The position numbers and the translations under genes are program-made. A stretch of DNA of 64,000 nucleotides, taken from NCBI GenBank assembly GCA_948470335.1, contig CAOKOL010000009.1, positions 40,775-104,774 of the forward strand, written 5' to 3'. This document shows, piece by piece, positions 40,805 to 50,153 of the stretch (position 1 is its first letter; the number at the start of each line of letters is the position of its first letter). The DNA is from an uncultured Lachnospiraceae bacterium. Lineage in GTDB: Bacteria; Bacillota; Clostridia; Lachnospirales; Lachnospiraceae. The notes under the pieces were generated by a model. It searched no databases, was not told the origin of the DNA, and saw nothing but the letters and a program-made list of their open reading frames with translations.

Positions 40805-40960
40805 ATTTTCCTCTCCAAAAACACAGGCCATCCGGTATAGCAGCCTGTCTTTAACAATCATCTGCCCAAACACGCGCAATCTGGTATTCATCATAGCATA
40901 AACCGGCGCAGGTTACAACTCCGTTGACTTTATGCATTGCTGTTACGTGACAGAAACAGC

Positions 40961-40988
40961 TTGAAACAGCCAAAAAATCTGCTATAAT
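40961..40988 (+). promoter_or_regulatory. promoter of the plus-strand GT4 gene
   Basis: TTGAAA (40961-40966), 16-base spacer and TATAAT (40983-40988), about 110 bases before the start at 41101. Confidence 0.75.
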
Positions 40989-41100
40989 ATGGTTGTAGCC
41001 GCAATAGAAAGTTATCTATTAATCCTCTGTTCGAAAGGATGACAATATGAGTCGGAACATAAATAATCTATATCGGAGAATAAATTAAAAAGGACTTTCT

Positions 41101-42204
41101 ATGAAGTGGGCCATATTAAAACTATATTGCGGCGAATCAGTAAAAACAAAATATTATAACAGTCAGGAAATAGGACTGGCGCGGGCATTGGCATCGAAAG
41201 GAGAAGATGTCATAATTGTTGATCCCAAACCCGAAGCCAGAAAAGAACGCTTTGAAAAATTTGAAAACAAGATTCAGATTTTAGAAATTCCCTGTAAAAC
41301 ATTCGGTGTTCATTCCTTTTATCATCTGGATTTTATTTTGGAACAGCAAATCAATATTGTACATCTAAACAGTGATAACCAATTATTTGCACCCAGTGTA
41401 ATCAAATTTTGCCAGAGAAATCATATTATATTTTACAATTATATCGGTACGCTCTATAGCGATACGAAAAATATTTACAAAAAATTCCTGATGGATATGA
41501 TATCCCGCAGAAATATTCTCTATTTTAAAAAAAGTCCGGTGGTAGCAAAAACACTTGCAGTCAGACAGCAGTTAGAGGATCTGGGCGTAACGAAAGCACA
41601 ACATATCCCTGTCGGCCTTGACACAACACAAATTATAAAGGATAACCGCAGCAAAAATGACATCCGCAGAAGTTTAAAGCTCCCTGTAAATAAAACAATC
41701 CTCCTATTTGTAGGCCGCCTGGAAAACTATAAACGTCCTCTTGCATCCTTAGAAATATTAAAAGCGCTGGGGGAGACATATCATCTTGTGATTATCGGAA
41801 ACGGAAGCCTGGCAGAAGAATTAAAAGATAAAATACATCAGGAATTCAGAAATTCCGTCTCATATTTTCCTGCTGTTCCCAATTCTTCTATGTACCAATA
41901 CTACAAAGCCTGCGATTGGTATATTAACTTAAATACGCACGAAATTTTCGGAATGAGCATTTTAGAAGCAATGTATCAAGGCTGTCCGGTAGCGGCAAGG
42001 AGAGCACCCGGACCAGAAGAAATGATTGAAGATAAAACTTCCGGATATCTGTGCGACAGTGATCAGGAAATGATTACCATCATAAAAGCGGCGGCGGCAA
42101 ATAATATGGGGCAATCAGCAAAGAAGCGAATCATTTCCCTTTTCACCTGGGAGCAAAGCGCAGAACAGCTTTTAAATTTTGCAAAACAACTAAGCGGGAA
42201 TTAA
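41101..42204 (+). CDS. GT4-family glycosyltransferase
   Basis: 367 residues. GT-B features: early GLARALASKGEDVIIVDPKP, the acceptor-side INIVHLNSDNQLFAPSVIKF, and the donor side LFVGRLENYKRPLASLEILK with HLVIIGNGSLAEEL. EX7E-type HEIFGMSILEAMYQGCPVAA follows. It is noticeably richer in A+T than the minus-strand neighbours and is transcribed alone in the opposite direction, so it was probably added to the locus separately. It converges on the GT2 gene, with 31 bases between the stops. Confidence 0.88.
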   Translation: MKWAILKLYCGESVKTKYYNSQEIGLARALASKGEDVIIVDPKPEARKERFEKFENKIQILEIPCKTFGVHSFYHLDFILEQQINIVHLNSDNQLFAPSVIKFCQRNHIIFYNYIGTLYSDTKNIYKKFLMDMISRRNILYFKKSPVVAKTLAVRQQLEDLGVTKAQHIPVGLDTTQIIKDNRSKNDIRRSLKLPVNKTILLFVGRLENYKRPLASLEILKALGETYHLVIIGNGSLAEELKDKIHQEFRNSVSYFPAVPNSSMYQYYKACDWYINLNTHEIFGMSILEAMYQGCPVAARRAPGPEEMIEDKTSGYLCDSDQEMITIIKAAAANNMGQSAKKRIISLFTWEQSAEQLLNFAKQLSGN

Positions 42205-42235
42205 TATAACCCCCAATCGCCTGACTTCATATTTT

Positions 42236-43321
42236 TCAACTCTTATCATCAATCCTGTACTCATATAAAAAATGAACTTTATAGACCGCAGCGATTCCGG
42301 AAATCAGCCGTCTTAATCGTCCGAGCAATAGACGGCGCCTGTTTCTCCGCCGGTATTCTTCAGCCCACGAATCAATCTGCCGGATATCTTCCGGCAGTTG
42401 CTCAGGCAGACAGATTCCCTGTTTTAAAGCAAGCTGTTTCATCTCCTGAAAAACAGCCGTAATATTTTCTATTTCCGGTGTAAAGTCATGTTCTTTCTTC
42501 TGAGCTGCCACTTTCTCCAGTAATTCATAAGAGATCTTTATAAAATTGCTGAAAATATATTCCCAATTATCTACCTTCACACCCACCCGCTCCGCAAGCA
42601 TTGCATCGCGGAAGGAAATATCTATCACATCAAAATGCCGTCGACCGATTGCTCCCCTTGTCAAACTTTCCTGGTACGCCCGATATACATACATGCATTG
42701 ATTATATTTTACCAGACGTCTGCAGTTCAATAACATCTTCAAAGAGTACTCACTGTCTTCACCGATCGACTTCTCACTGAACCGGATCTTATGAAACCGT
42801 TCCATATGATACATTCGCCCGCCAACACAGTTTCTAATCTGTTTTTTCTCGGAAAAATAATCCTGAATCAAACGATCCGAACCTTCAAAACACATCACCG
42901 ATCCATCTGATTGCTCAAAATTGTTTCGAAGCGGATACAGCGTGACAATCCCTGCCTCGGCAATATCAGCATTATATTTTTGAAGCAGCCCGACCATCAC
43001 TTCAACGTACTTTGCCGCAACATAATCGTCCGCATCAATATAAGTCACATAAACCCCCACTGCCATCTCCAACGCAGTATTTCTTGCGGCTCCAGGTCCG
43101 GCATTGTCCTGATGAACAACTTTTATTACGGGAAATTCTGCGGCATACGCATCACATATCTCTGAGCTTCCATCCACTGACCCGTCGTCTACCAGAATAA
43201 CCTCTATATTGGAATAGGTCTGATGGACAATGCTTTGCAGACAGCGGGACAAATATCGTTTACAATTATAAACCGGTACGATAACACTTACTCTTCCCTG
43301 ATCCCTCATCTCCAACTCCAT
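42236..43321 (-). CDS. GT2-family glycosyltransferase
   Basis: 361 residues. GT-A motifs: VSVIVPVYNCKRYLSRCLQS, VILVDDGSVDGSSEICDAYA, HQDNAGPGAARNTALEMAVG and VTYIDADDYV with the metal-binding DxD. After about residue 230 the sequence is helical with basic clusters (RRRNRRRLLLGRLRRLI), probably for membrane association. The start may be 43321 or the ATG at 43309. It is the last gene of the run 42236-48152, and its start is one base past the stop of the previous gene. Confidence 0.92.
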   Translation of the reverse strand: MELEMRDQGRVSVIVPVYNCKRYLSRCLQSIVHQTYSNIEVILVDDGSVDGSSEICDAYAAEFPVIKVVHQDNAGPGAARNTALEMAVGVYVTYIDADDYVAAKYVEVMVGLLQKYNADIAEAGIVTLYPLRNNFEQSDGSVMCFEGSDRLIQDYFSEKKQIRNCVGGRMYHMERFHKIRFSEKSIGEDSEYSLKMLLNCRRLVKYNQCMYVYRAYQESLTRGAIGRRHFDVIDISFRDAMLAERVGVKVDNWEYIFSNFIKISYELLEKVAAQKKEHDFTPEIENITAVFQEMKQLALKQGICLPEQLPEDIRQIDSWAEEYRRRNRRRLLLGRLRRLISGIAAVYKVHFLYEYRIDDKS

Positions 43322-43322
43322 G

Positions 43323-44159
43323 CTAACGGCCTTCCAACAGTGCCCTCTTCTTTTTTCCTATATAAATCCTTAACGCTGTCATACCTTTATATAATTTATT
43401 ATAATAGCCAAGCTGCCATATACTCCGGCAATTAGGGTTTCTGTGTGATTCAAATATCTGCGGGTATTTACTTCTGCCGCAAACCTCCGGGGAAAAAAGT
43501 TTCTGTTTCAATCCATATTCCGACGGATCTCGAAAGGGACGGATTCCTTTCTTTTTACACAGCAGGCTTAATATCGACTGATCATGTCTGTTTTCCACAA
43601 ATCCCTCATAATTTGTTTTCCCCATCACATTCTCATCATCCGTAATGATTCTCTTATCCTGCGCGAAATTCAGCCATTCATCAACAAATCCACAACTGAA
43701 TTCAGTTTTTCGAAGCACAATATAGCCGCCGCATATCTGCGGCGTATCGGAATATTCCGGTGAATCGCAATCCATTAGAATAAACGCATCTCTTTTCGTA
43801 TACTTCCGCTCTAAATGTTCAATGCAAAACACCATCACGTCCGTCTGCTCCGCATTCATAGACTCAATTAAATACGAAACGTTGTTTACGAAAGCGCAGC
43901 CTGCGTCCGTATATACAATATAATCTCCATCACCTGCCTGCATCAGCGCTTTCCGGATAATATATGGTTTCCACAGCCACAAACCCGCTCCGCGGGCAAC
44001 ATTCAGTATTTCATGGTTTTTCTGTCTGAACGCTTCATCCAGCGACGCTGTTCCACATTCCTCGACTCTGTCAACGCCCCCTGTTTTAACCGCCGTCTTA
44101 CTATTAAACTTTTGTGCCGTTCTGAATTTCTCATCGGCATAATTGATAGCGATAACCAT
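43323..44159 (-). CDS. glycosyltransferase-like protein (DUF1647/capsule type)
   Basis: 278 residues. MVIAINYADEKFRTAQKFNS at the N-terminus, LNVARGAGLWLWKPYIIRKA, and DYIVYTDAGCAFVNNVSYLI with a DxG-type metal site. PQICGGYIVLRKTEFSCGFV and ENRHDQSILSLLCKKKGIRP follow. This is the pattern of GT-A enzymes of capsule loci that lack the classical GT2 N-terminus. The linkage made is unknown. It overlaps the polymerase gene by one base. Confidence 0.75.
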   Translation of the reverse strand: MVIAINYADEKFRTAQKFNSKTAVKTGGVDRVEECGTASLDEAFRQKNHEILNVARGAGLWLWKPYIIRKALMQAGDGDYIVYTDAGCAFVNNVSYLIESMNAEQTDVMVFCIEHLERKYTKRDAFILMDCDSPEYSDTPQICGGYIVLRKTEFSCGFVDEWLNFAQDKRIITDDENVMGKTNYEGFVENRHDQSILSLLCKKKGIRPFRDPSEYGLKQKLFSPEVCGRSKYPQIFESHRNPNCRSIWQLGYYNKLYKGMTALRIYIGKKKRALLEGR

Positions 44160-45385
44160 TATCTCCTCCTGTTTTTGACAAACGGTTTATTTTCCTGCAC
44201 AATTTTTGCCGCCATGCCCGCAAAAAGCGTATAATAAACAATATAATGTTCTCCGCCCTCTTCAAACATAAAGTACAAAATAAATCCCAGACAAACAGGA
44301 GGAATCATATATTTATATTCCTCATCAATCCCTTTGCTCATCACAAGCTTAACGCAATCCCAGATATTTAATAACGTGAATATGCACAAAAAAGTGAACG
44401 GGATAACACCGGAGTCATTATATGTCTGCAGCCACATATTATGTGCATGCCCGTAATAACCCAGATCCATCTGCCTTCCCCCCCATAAATACATCGGCAT
44501 CTGTTTGATTGCCCGTATATATATTCCAAATCTTTCATTCGAGGTCAGATTCAGAAAACGCCGCATGTAGGGAATGTCTTTTATATTTCCCACATTAAAA
44601 AACCATATCGCAAGAAAAAGGATCCCTATACAAATTGACGCGCACATAACACCGAATATGATTTTTCGGTTGTTTCGGTTTTGTATGCAGAAGATTGCCA
44701 GCGTTGCCAAAAACACAACAATCAGAACGCCCAGATGCATACGGTTCTGATTAAAAATATTCAAACCATTAATCATCAGTATCCCTGCCAGCAGTCCAAG
44801 CCCGGATAACCTTTTTTTTCCGATCATCCAAAGGCTATAGAAAAGCAGAGATACCCATATAACGGCATAAAAGCTGTACCGTGTCGCATAATAAGTTTCA
44901 CCTGTCCAGAAATCACCCCAGATTCTGCTCGGATAACCGGAAAATGAATAAAAAGAATATATTTCTATTACGCTGAACACAAAATGCCCTGCCATAACCG
45001 CGCCGGCCGCATACCACATCTTCCTGATATCATTTTTCCCCTGACACGGATAATACAGAAGCTGTTTGCCAAGCAGATAATACAACGCCGGAAATGTGCC
45101 TAATGCCAGCGTCCTTCCCATTCCCATATTGGCAACCCTGTCATTATATATCACAACATGCAGCAGCATGGCAGCCAGCAAAAGAAAAAATTTTGTATCC
45201 GTCAGCAAACTTTTATGATGCATTTTTAAAAAAACTTCAAAAAATAAGATAACAGCCAAGGTAATCTGAACTGTGACCACCGGCAGCCGAAAAGCATCCA
45301 AAAACAGTAAAATTATCACAGCGGCATATACAGCCCATAACTGACCCTCATCCTTTTTTTTACCTGCTTTTCTTTTTTTCGCCAA
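44159..45385 (-). CDS. O-antigen ligase/polymerase-like membrane protein (Wzy-like)
   Basis: 408 residues with about ten or eleven hydrophobic segments and a basic N-terminus (MAKKRKAGKKKDEG). The extracellular loop after the middle contains MYLWGGRQMDLGYYGHAHNM followed by WLQTYNDSGVIPF. The H-N-x-W/L-Q-x-x-x-D-x-G pattern is typical of O-antigen ligase/Wzy proteins. It should polymerise repeat units outside the membrane. It lies directly between the flippase and glycosyltransferase genes with zero or one base of spacing. Confidence 0.85.
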   Translation of the reverse strand: MAKKRKAGKKKDEGQLWAVYAAVIILLFLDAFRLPVVTVQITLAVILFFEVFLKMHHKSLLTDTKFFLLLAAMLLHVVIYNDRVANMGMGRTLALGTFPALYYLLGKQLLYYPCQGKNDIRKMWYAAGAVMAGHFVFSVIEIYSFYSFSGYPSRIWGDFWTGETYYATRYSFYAVIWVSLLFYSLWMIGKKRLSGLGLLAGILMINGLNIFNQNRMHLGVLIVVFLATLAIFCIQNRNNRKIIFGVMCASICIGILFLAIWFFNVGNIKDIPYMRRFLNLTSNERFGIYIRAIKQMPMYLWGGRQMDLGYYGHAHNMWLQTYNDSGVIPFTFLCIFTLLNIWDCVKLVMSKGIDEEYKYMIPPVCLGFILYFMFEEGGEHYIVYYTLFAGMAAKIVQENKPFVKNRRR

Positions 45386-47119
45386 CTAACGTTTCCTCCA
45401 AGCTTTTTTATCCTTTATCTCAAATACCATGTCGCATCTTTCTATCGTTGAAAGCCGATGGGCTATAATAATCATCGTTTTCGTTCCATATAATGCTTCT
45501 ATTGATTCCATAACAGCCCTCTCCGTTTCCTGATCCAGCGCTGAGGTTGCCTCATCCATTACAAGAAGTTCCGGATCATGATACAATGCCCGGGCAATTC
45601 CGATTCTTTGTCTCTGCCCTCCCGACATACGAATTCCTCTTTCCCCTATTTCCGTATTCACACCCTCCGGCAATCCGCCGATATAATCGTCAAGCTGTGC
45701 CTGCCTGATCGTACGTTCCAGCAGATGATCGTCTATATCCTTTTCCTCCAGACCAAACGCAATATTGTTTCGAATCGTATCATCCGTTAAAAATATATTC
45801 TGCGGAATATAACCTATGTTTTTCTGCCATCCCGGTATATTATCACAAATATCGGTTTCATCGGCCAGCACACATCCCTGATCCGGCGCCAAAACGCCGA
45901 GAATAACATCGGCCAGCGTCGTTTTTCCCGAACCTGATTCTCCGATAAAAGCCACCATTTTTCCTTTGGGGATTCTCATGTTGATTTCCGTAAGAACATA
46001 TCCTTCCGTATTCGGATAACGGTACCACAGATTTCGGATGTGAATTTCCTTTTCAAAATTCATCCTCCGGACCAATCCCCCGGACTTTTCCGTTTCTTCT
46101 TTTATTCCTCCCACTTCCTGTAAGTCCTCATATATAGTATTTACAGAAGGCAAATCATAGACAATTGCATTCAGGGAGCAGTTGATTCGGTTGGCGGAAG
46201 GAATCAATTTGAATATGGCCACCGCAAACACGGCCAGATTCTCAACAAGCGCGTTCATATCTCCGCCCAGCCTTACCTGAATCATCACCACTGCCATTAT
46301 CCCTGTTATTGCGACTGTTTCCAGAAGGTATTTAGGCACTACGTTATAGGAACTGTGCTTTCTCACCGCATCCGTATATCTCCGGTATTCCGCCTCATAT
46401 GCATTTTCAAAGTGCTGCTCTCTTCCGGCGACCTTAATTTCTTTGATTCCCTCAAAGGTCTGCATCGCATGCTGAATAATCTTTGCATTGGAATCGTGCC
46501 GGCTCAGTCCCAGTGTTTTAACTCTGTCTTTTGACCATTTGTAATAGCCTCCCATAAAAATAAGAATAAAGACCATTGAAACCAGCGTCATAATAATATC
46601 TTTATATAACAGAAACGCAGACAACACCGCAATCAGAAAAATATCCGTTAAAAATTGTAACATTGTCAGGACTACATAATAAAACTGTTCCGAATCGGAA
46701 TTGGCATTTCTCTGCAGCTCAGCCGAATTTTTTTCCAGATGGAACGCATAAGGCTTTTGCACATATGCTCTCATTAACCGAACGGCAAGCCGTCTCTGAT
46801 TATTATACACGAAACGGTACTGAAACATATACATAAGTATGATATAACAATTTTTTACAATAAAAACCAGTATAATGCCAACAGCCATGACAAACAGCAG
46901 ATCGCCCGTAGTCGAACAGCGAAATACCGCCGCAATACTGCTTATCAAGTGATTTTCCTCAGCTATCTCCGGTTTCATTGCCAACTGAATCAGGGGCAAT
47001 ACCGCCGTAACTCCAAACAGTTCCGCAATTGTCCCGAAAACAATCATAATAAACAGTAATAAAAGCTTCCACCTCTGTTCTCTGGTAAAAATATAGTTCA
47101 GCTTTTTAACCATTCCCAT
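45386..47119 (-). CDS. ABC exporter/flippase, fused membrane and ATPase domains (PglK/MsbA-like)
   Basis: 577 residues from the ATG at 47119 (GAGGG 8 bases upstream); a TTG at 47134 is less likely. Six membrane segments lie in the first 310 residues. The ATPase domain has Walker [21 protein letters not shown], signature IRMSGGQRQRIGIARALYHD, Walker B LLVMDEATSALDQ and the H-loop IIIAHRLSTI. PglK-type half-transporters flip lipid-linked oligosaccharides, and the position beside a Wzy-like gene fits that. A Wzx flippase is absent from the locus, supporting this role. Confidence 0.9.
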   Translation of the reverse strand: MGMVKKLNYIFTREQRWKLLLLFIMIVFGTIAELFGVTAVLPLIQLAMKPEIAEENHLISSIAAVFRCSTTGDLLFVMAVGIILVFIVKNCYIILMYMFQYRFVYNNQRRLAVRLMRAYVQKPYAFHLEKNSAELQRNANSDSEQFYYVVLTMLQFLTDIFLIAVLSAFLLYKDIIMTLVSMVFILIFMGGYYKWSKDRVKTLGLSRHDSNAKIIQHAMQTFEGIKEIKVAGREQHFENAYEAEYRRYTDAVRKHSSYNVVPKYLLETVAITGIMAVVMIQVRLGGDMNALVENLAVFAVAIFKLIPSANRINCSLNAIVYDLPSVNTIYEDLQEVGGIKEETEKSGGLVRRMNFEKEIHIRNLWYRYPNTEGYVLTEINMRIPKGKMVAFIGESGSGKTTLADVILGVLAPDQGCVLADETDICDNIPGWQKNIGYIPQNIFLTDDTIRNNIAFGLEEKDIDDHLLERTIRQAQLDDYIGGLPEGVNTEIGERGIRMSGGQRQRIGIARALYHDPELLVMDEATSALDQETERAVMESIEALYGTKTMIIIAHRLSTIERCDMVFEIKDKKAWRKR

Positions 47120-47192
47120 GCCATCCGCCCTCAATCAAACCATAAATTCCGCAAAAAAATCCTATCTCCGCTCAACTTTGCGGACTGCCCCG

Positions 47193-48152
47193 TCACCAGT
47201 AACATCCGCCCTCAACCACCTGCGCATTTCTCGGTCTTTCTGACTCGTCGGGATACACCCAGCATTCATTAAAATATTTCCGAACATATCCGAAAGCGGC
47301 ATCCGTTTCCCATCGCTTCCCTTTTATTCCAAATAACAGTTGTGTTGCACCGCCCAGATGAACCGCCTGCTTTCCCCCACGCTTTATTTCTGCTGCCAGA
47401 GGGAATCCATATGCTCCGCAGCCGATGATTGCAATATCAAACTCCCTTTTTAAAACTTCCTCCCGCATCCAGTCTAACGCCGCAAACCAATCGGAAAACC
47501 TGTTGTCTGTTTCTCCTGCAATTGTCTGGACTGCCGGGAATGTCTCCAAATCAAATTCAGGAAGAATTTCCGTTGCCGGATATAACGTTTCCCTTCTTTG
47601 ATACTGCCTTTTTATCGTATCGGCAAAAGGGTGTACCACCAGCACTTTTTTTCCCTGCAGGGCGGCCGACCACGGACTTTTCGCACAACTCCACGGCTCA
47701 AGATCAAATAAAAATGCGGATTTTAATTGTTCTGAGCCATAACGCTTCATATAAAAATCTTCAAAAGGCTGTCCCCAGACACCCAAAATATCTGCCTCCG
47801 GAATACAGTCTATCATAAGCGCCTTAAAATTCATTCCCCCGTCTACGGTTTCAGGGAAAAAACCTGACCAGTTTTTCATCTGCGTCAGACATTTGGAATA
47901 TTTGCTGGTCATCTCAAAATCAAATATTTTCAATGCGCTCAGTTCCGTTCCGCCAAACCTCCCGGCCATAAATGGTTTTCCGTCCAAAATCATCTGATAT
48001 AAAATCATGCTGATTTCATCTGCCGAACAGACAGTGCTGTTTCCATAATACGTATGTTTTTCAAAAAAGAAACGCTTTCCGCGTTTCAGCATTAATTTTT
48101 CTCTCCATTTAGACAAGGCATAATAATACCCAAATTCGCCGCATCGAACCAT
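47193..48152 (-). CDS. uncharacterised protein of the polysaccharide locus (possible GT-D-type)
   Basis: 319 residues, no signal peptide or membrane span. Motifs: PFMAGRFGGTELSALKIFDF near the N-terminus, ADILGVWGQPFEDFYMKRYG, KVLVVHPFADTIKRQYQRRE, FDIAIIGCGAYGFPLAAEIK and AVHLGGATQLLFGIKGKRWE. The Arg-x-Gly...Glu beginning and the cofactor-like GCGAYG segment recall GT-D transferases of capsule loci (DUF1792 and relatives), but I cannot confirm this. It is the first minus-strand gene after the divergent GT2 gene and likely heads the run to 42236. Confidence 0.7.
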   Translation of the reverse strand: MVRCGEFGYYYALSKWREKLMLKRGKRFFFEKHTYYGNSTVCSADEISMILYQMILDGKPFMAGRFGGTELSALKIFDFEMTSKYSKCLTQMKNWSGFFPETVDGGMNFKALMIDCIPEADILGVWGQPFEDFYMKRYGSEQLKSAFLFDLEPWSCAKSPWSAALQGKKVLVVHPFADTIKRQYQRRETLYPATEILPEFDLETFPAVQTIAGETDNRFSDWFAALDWMREEVLKREFDIAIIGCGAYGFPLAAEIKRGGKQAVHLGGATQLLFGIKGKRWETDAAFGYVRKYFNECWVYPDESERPRNAQVVEGGCYW

Positions 48153-48326
48153 TTCCGCAATACATATCCTTTACCCAATTATATTAATTATTCTACCAAC
48201 AATTATGACCCGAACCCAACATATTTTCAGAACAAATCATATCACAAACATACATGAATTGCAACTTTGGCAGCAATAAAAACATTCATTCCGAAAAAGC
48301 ACTTAAAAAGCAACCGGAATTTCAGG

Positions 48327-48355
48327 TTGCAATATAAATTGCTTTCTGTTATGAT
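48327..48355 (+). promoter_or_regulatory. promoter of the plus-strand GT2 gene
   Basis: TTGCAA (48327-48332), 17-base spacer and TATGAT (48350-48355), about 80 bases before the start at 48434. The rest of the A+T-rich gap 48153-48433 shows no gene; minus-strand promoters for the flippase run must also lie there but none stands out. Confidence 0.6.
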
Positions 48356-48433
48356 AATATCATTTCAATCAATCATGTTTCACCCTATCAGCAACAATAT
48401 TTATCACATAAAATCAGCAGGGAAATATTATCA

Positions 48434-49252
48434 ATGTCAAAAGTCATGGGCATTTTCACATGTCATAACCGGAAAGAAAAAACGATTCAATGTCTCAAAA
48501 ATCTGATACAGGGAAACCCGGATATAGCATTTTCCTTCATTGCAGTAGATGACAACAGTTCGGATGGGACACAAGAAGCATTACAGCAATATACGGAAGT
48601 TCACATTATTTCCGGAGACGGACAGTGCTACTATTCCGGAGGTATGCGTCTGGGCATCAAGTATGCCAAAACATGCTGTAATGAATATGACTGGATTTTA
48701 TTGTTAAATGATGACGTTGCATTTTTTCCGCATTCGATTGAAAAGTTAGAATCATACTCCACTGATAAGCAGGAGATCGTAATCGGAGCAACCTGTGATG
48801 AAAAAGGCCATCTGTCTTACGGAGGCGTATTGAAAACTTCCGGATTCAAACCGTCTTTTCAGACCGTTATGTCCGGAAAGGAACGCGTATTTTGTGATAC
48901 GTTCAATGCAAATTGTGTTTTAATTCCAACAGTAATCTTTAAAACTCTGCCTAATATCGACAGTTGTTATACACATGCAATGGGAGATTTTGACTATGGG
49001 CTTGAAGCTCACAAAAGAAATATTCCAATTGTCGTGTCTGACTTTTTCATCGGAAAATGCGTTGCGAATCCCCTTACCGGAACCTGGAGGGATATCCGCC
49101 TGCCGCGCAGAGAACGGTTAAAAAGAAAAGAATCCCCCAAAGGCCTCCCCCGGCAAGAATGGTTTCATTTTATTAACAAACACTATGGTACATTCAGCGC
49201 CTGCATCAACAGTGTCACTCCATATATTAAAATCCTGATCGGAAAACCATAG
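48434..49252 (+). CDS. GT2-family glycosyltransferase
   Basis: 272 residues. MGIFTCHNRKEKTIQCLKNL, FIAVDDNSSDGTQEALQQYT, and DWILLLNDDVAFFPHSIEKL with the N-D-D metal site. Then MGDFDYGLEAHKRNIPIVVS, the acceptor-side acidic motif seen in rhamnosyl-type GT2 enzymes. It lies alone on the plus strand between minus-strand genes, richer in A+T, and its stop is only 7 bases from the loaP stop with no terminator. An inserted module is likely. Confidence 0.9.
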   Translation: MSKVMGIFTCHNRKEKTIQCLKNLIQGNPDIAFSFIAVDDNSSDGTQEALQQYTEVHIISGDGQCYYSGGMRLGIKYAKTCCNEYDWILLLNDDVAFFPHSIEKLESYSTDKQEIVIGATCDEKGHLSYGGVLKTSGFKPSFQTVMSGKERVFCDTFNANCVLIPTVIFKTLPNIDSCYTHAMGDFDYGLEAHKRNIPIVVSDFFIGKCVANPLTGTWRDIRLPRRERLKRKESPKGLPRQEWFHFINKHYGTFSACINSVTPYIKILIGKP

Positions 49253-49259
49253 GTTTCTG

Positions 49260-50069
49260 CTAAAGCAGCCGCACATCCTCCCGCGCTACCTCCATCGCCA
49301 TATCCTGCCCAAACAGCCGGACGCCGACTTCGACCGTGGTCTTTTTTACCTTCCAGACCACGCCGACGACGCTTTCCAGCATCCCGGACATAACCTCCAC
49401 CCGGTCGCCCACGGCAAGATCGTCAAATTCCGTGGCTGCGGACGCGGATACAGATACGGACCCGCTGTCTTTCCTGCGGGGTACCGGCGCGCCTTCCGCC
49501 GTATACCGCTCCGGCACGGCAATCGGCGCCTCCACCTTGCCGTAGGCAATCTCCTGCCGGACATCCTCTCTCAGAATAATGCCCAGTGTCCCTGTCTTTT
49601 CCGTCCCCAGCATATGGAAACGAATCACGGCGTACCGCTTCTTAAACTGAAATTTCACCACCTGATCCGCGAACTGCTTCAGCGGACCGGAAATCCGAAA
49701 GACATGTCCTTTTCCGTCCGTCTCCACATAAGACAGCCTGACAATTCTTTCCTCCGTCAGCAGCGCATGGAAAAAAGTTTCCTCCTCTTTTTCAATCGGA
49801 AGAAACTCAAATTTTCCTGCGGACACCAGCTTTGACATGGCCGGCACCCGTTTCAGCTCCAGATAAAGTTCATTGGGATTATCCGAGACAATAAACACAT
49901 ATCCGGGAAACAGCCGCTCCACATGGACGATGCTTTGCTGCTGTCTCCGCCAGACCCGCTCATAATAGGCCACAAAACAGTCCGAATATACATGGTCAGG
50001 CACCACTTCCCTGATCATATGAACCAGTTCTTCTTCCTGGCCTGTCATAGTCTGCAATACATACCACAT
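49260..50069 (-). CDS. loaP: LoaP, NusG-paralogue antiterminator
   Basis: 269 residues. NGN domain: MWYVLQTMTGQEEELVHMIR, with VERLFPGYVFIVSDNPNELY matching the NusG core. C-terminal KOW domain: FDDLAVGDRVEVMSGMLESV (then VGVVWKV). Between them is a longer linker than in NusG (residues about 165-215, Pro/Ser rich). LoaP proteins allow RNA polymerase to pass terminators in long polysaccharide or antibiotic operons after recognising an RNA hairpin in the leader. The CapD-like gene is just upstream on the same strand and the polysaccharide genes lie downstream. GGAG lies 8 bases before the ATG. Confidence 0.88.
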   Translation of the reverse strand: MWYVLQTMTGQEEELVHMIREVVPDHVYSDCFVAYYERVWRRQQQSIVHVERLFPGYVFIVSDNPNELYLELKRVPAMSKLVSAGKFEFLPIEKEEETFFHALLTEERIVRLSYVETDGKGHVFRISGPLKQFADQVVKFQFKKRYAVIRFHMLGTEKTGTLGIILREDVRQEIAYGKVEAPIAVPERYTAEGAPVPRRKDSGSVSVSASAATEFDDLAVGDRVEVMSGMLESVVGVVWKVKKTTVEVGVRLFGQDMAMEVAREDVRLL

Positions 50070-50153
50070 AGAAACATCTCCAGTTCGGTCAAGCCCGCAA
50101 TCGGCATGGCTTAAAATTTTAAATTTTACAAGGACTGCACAAGGAAACCGGCA

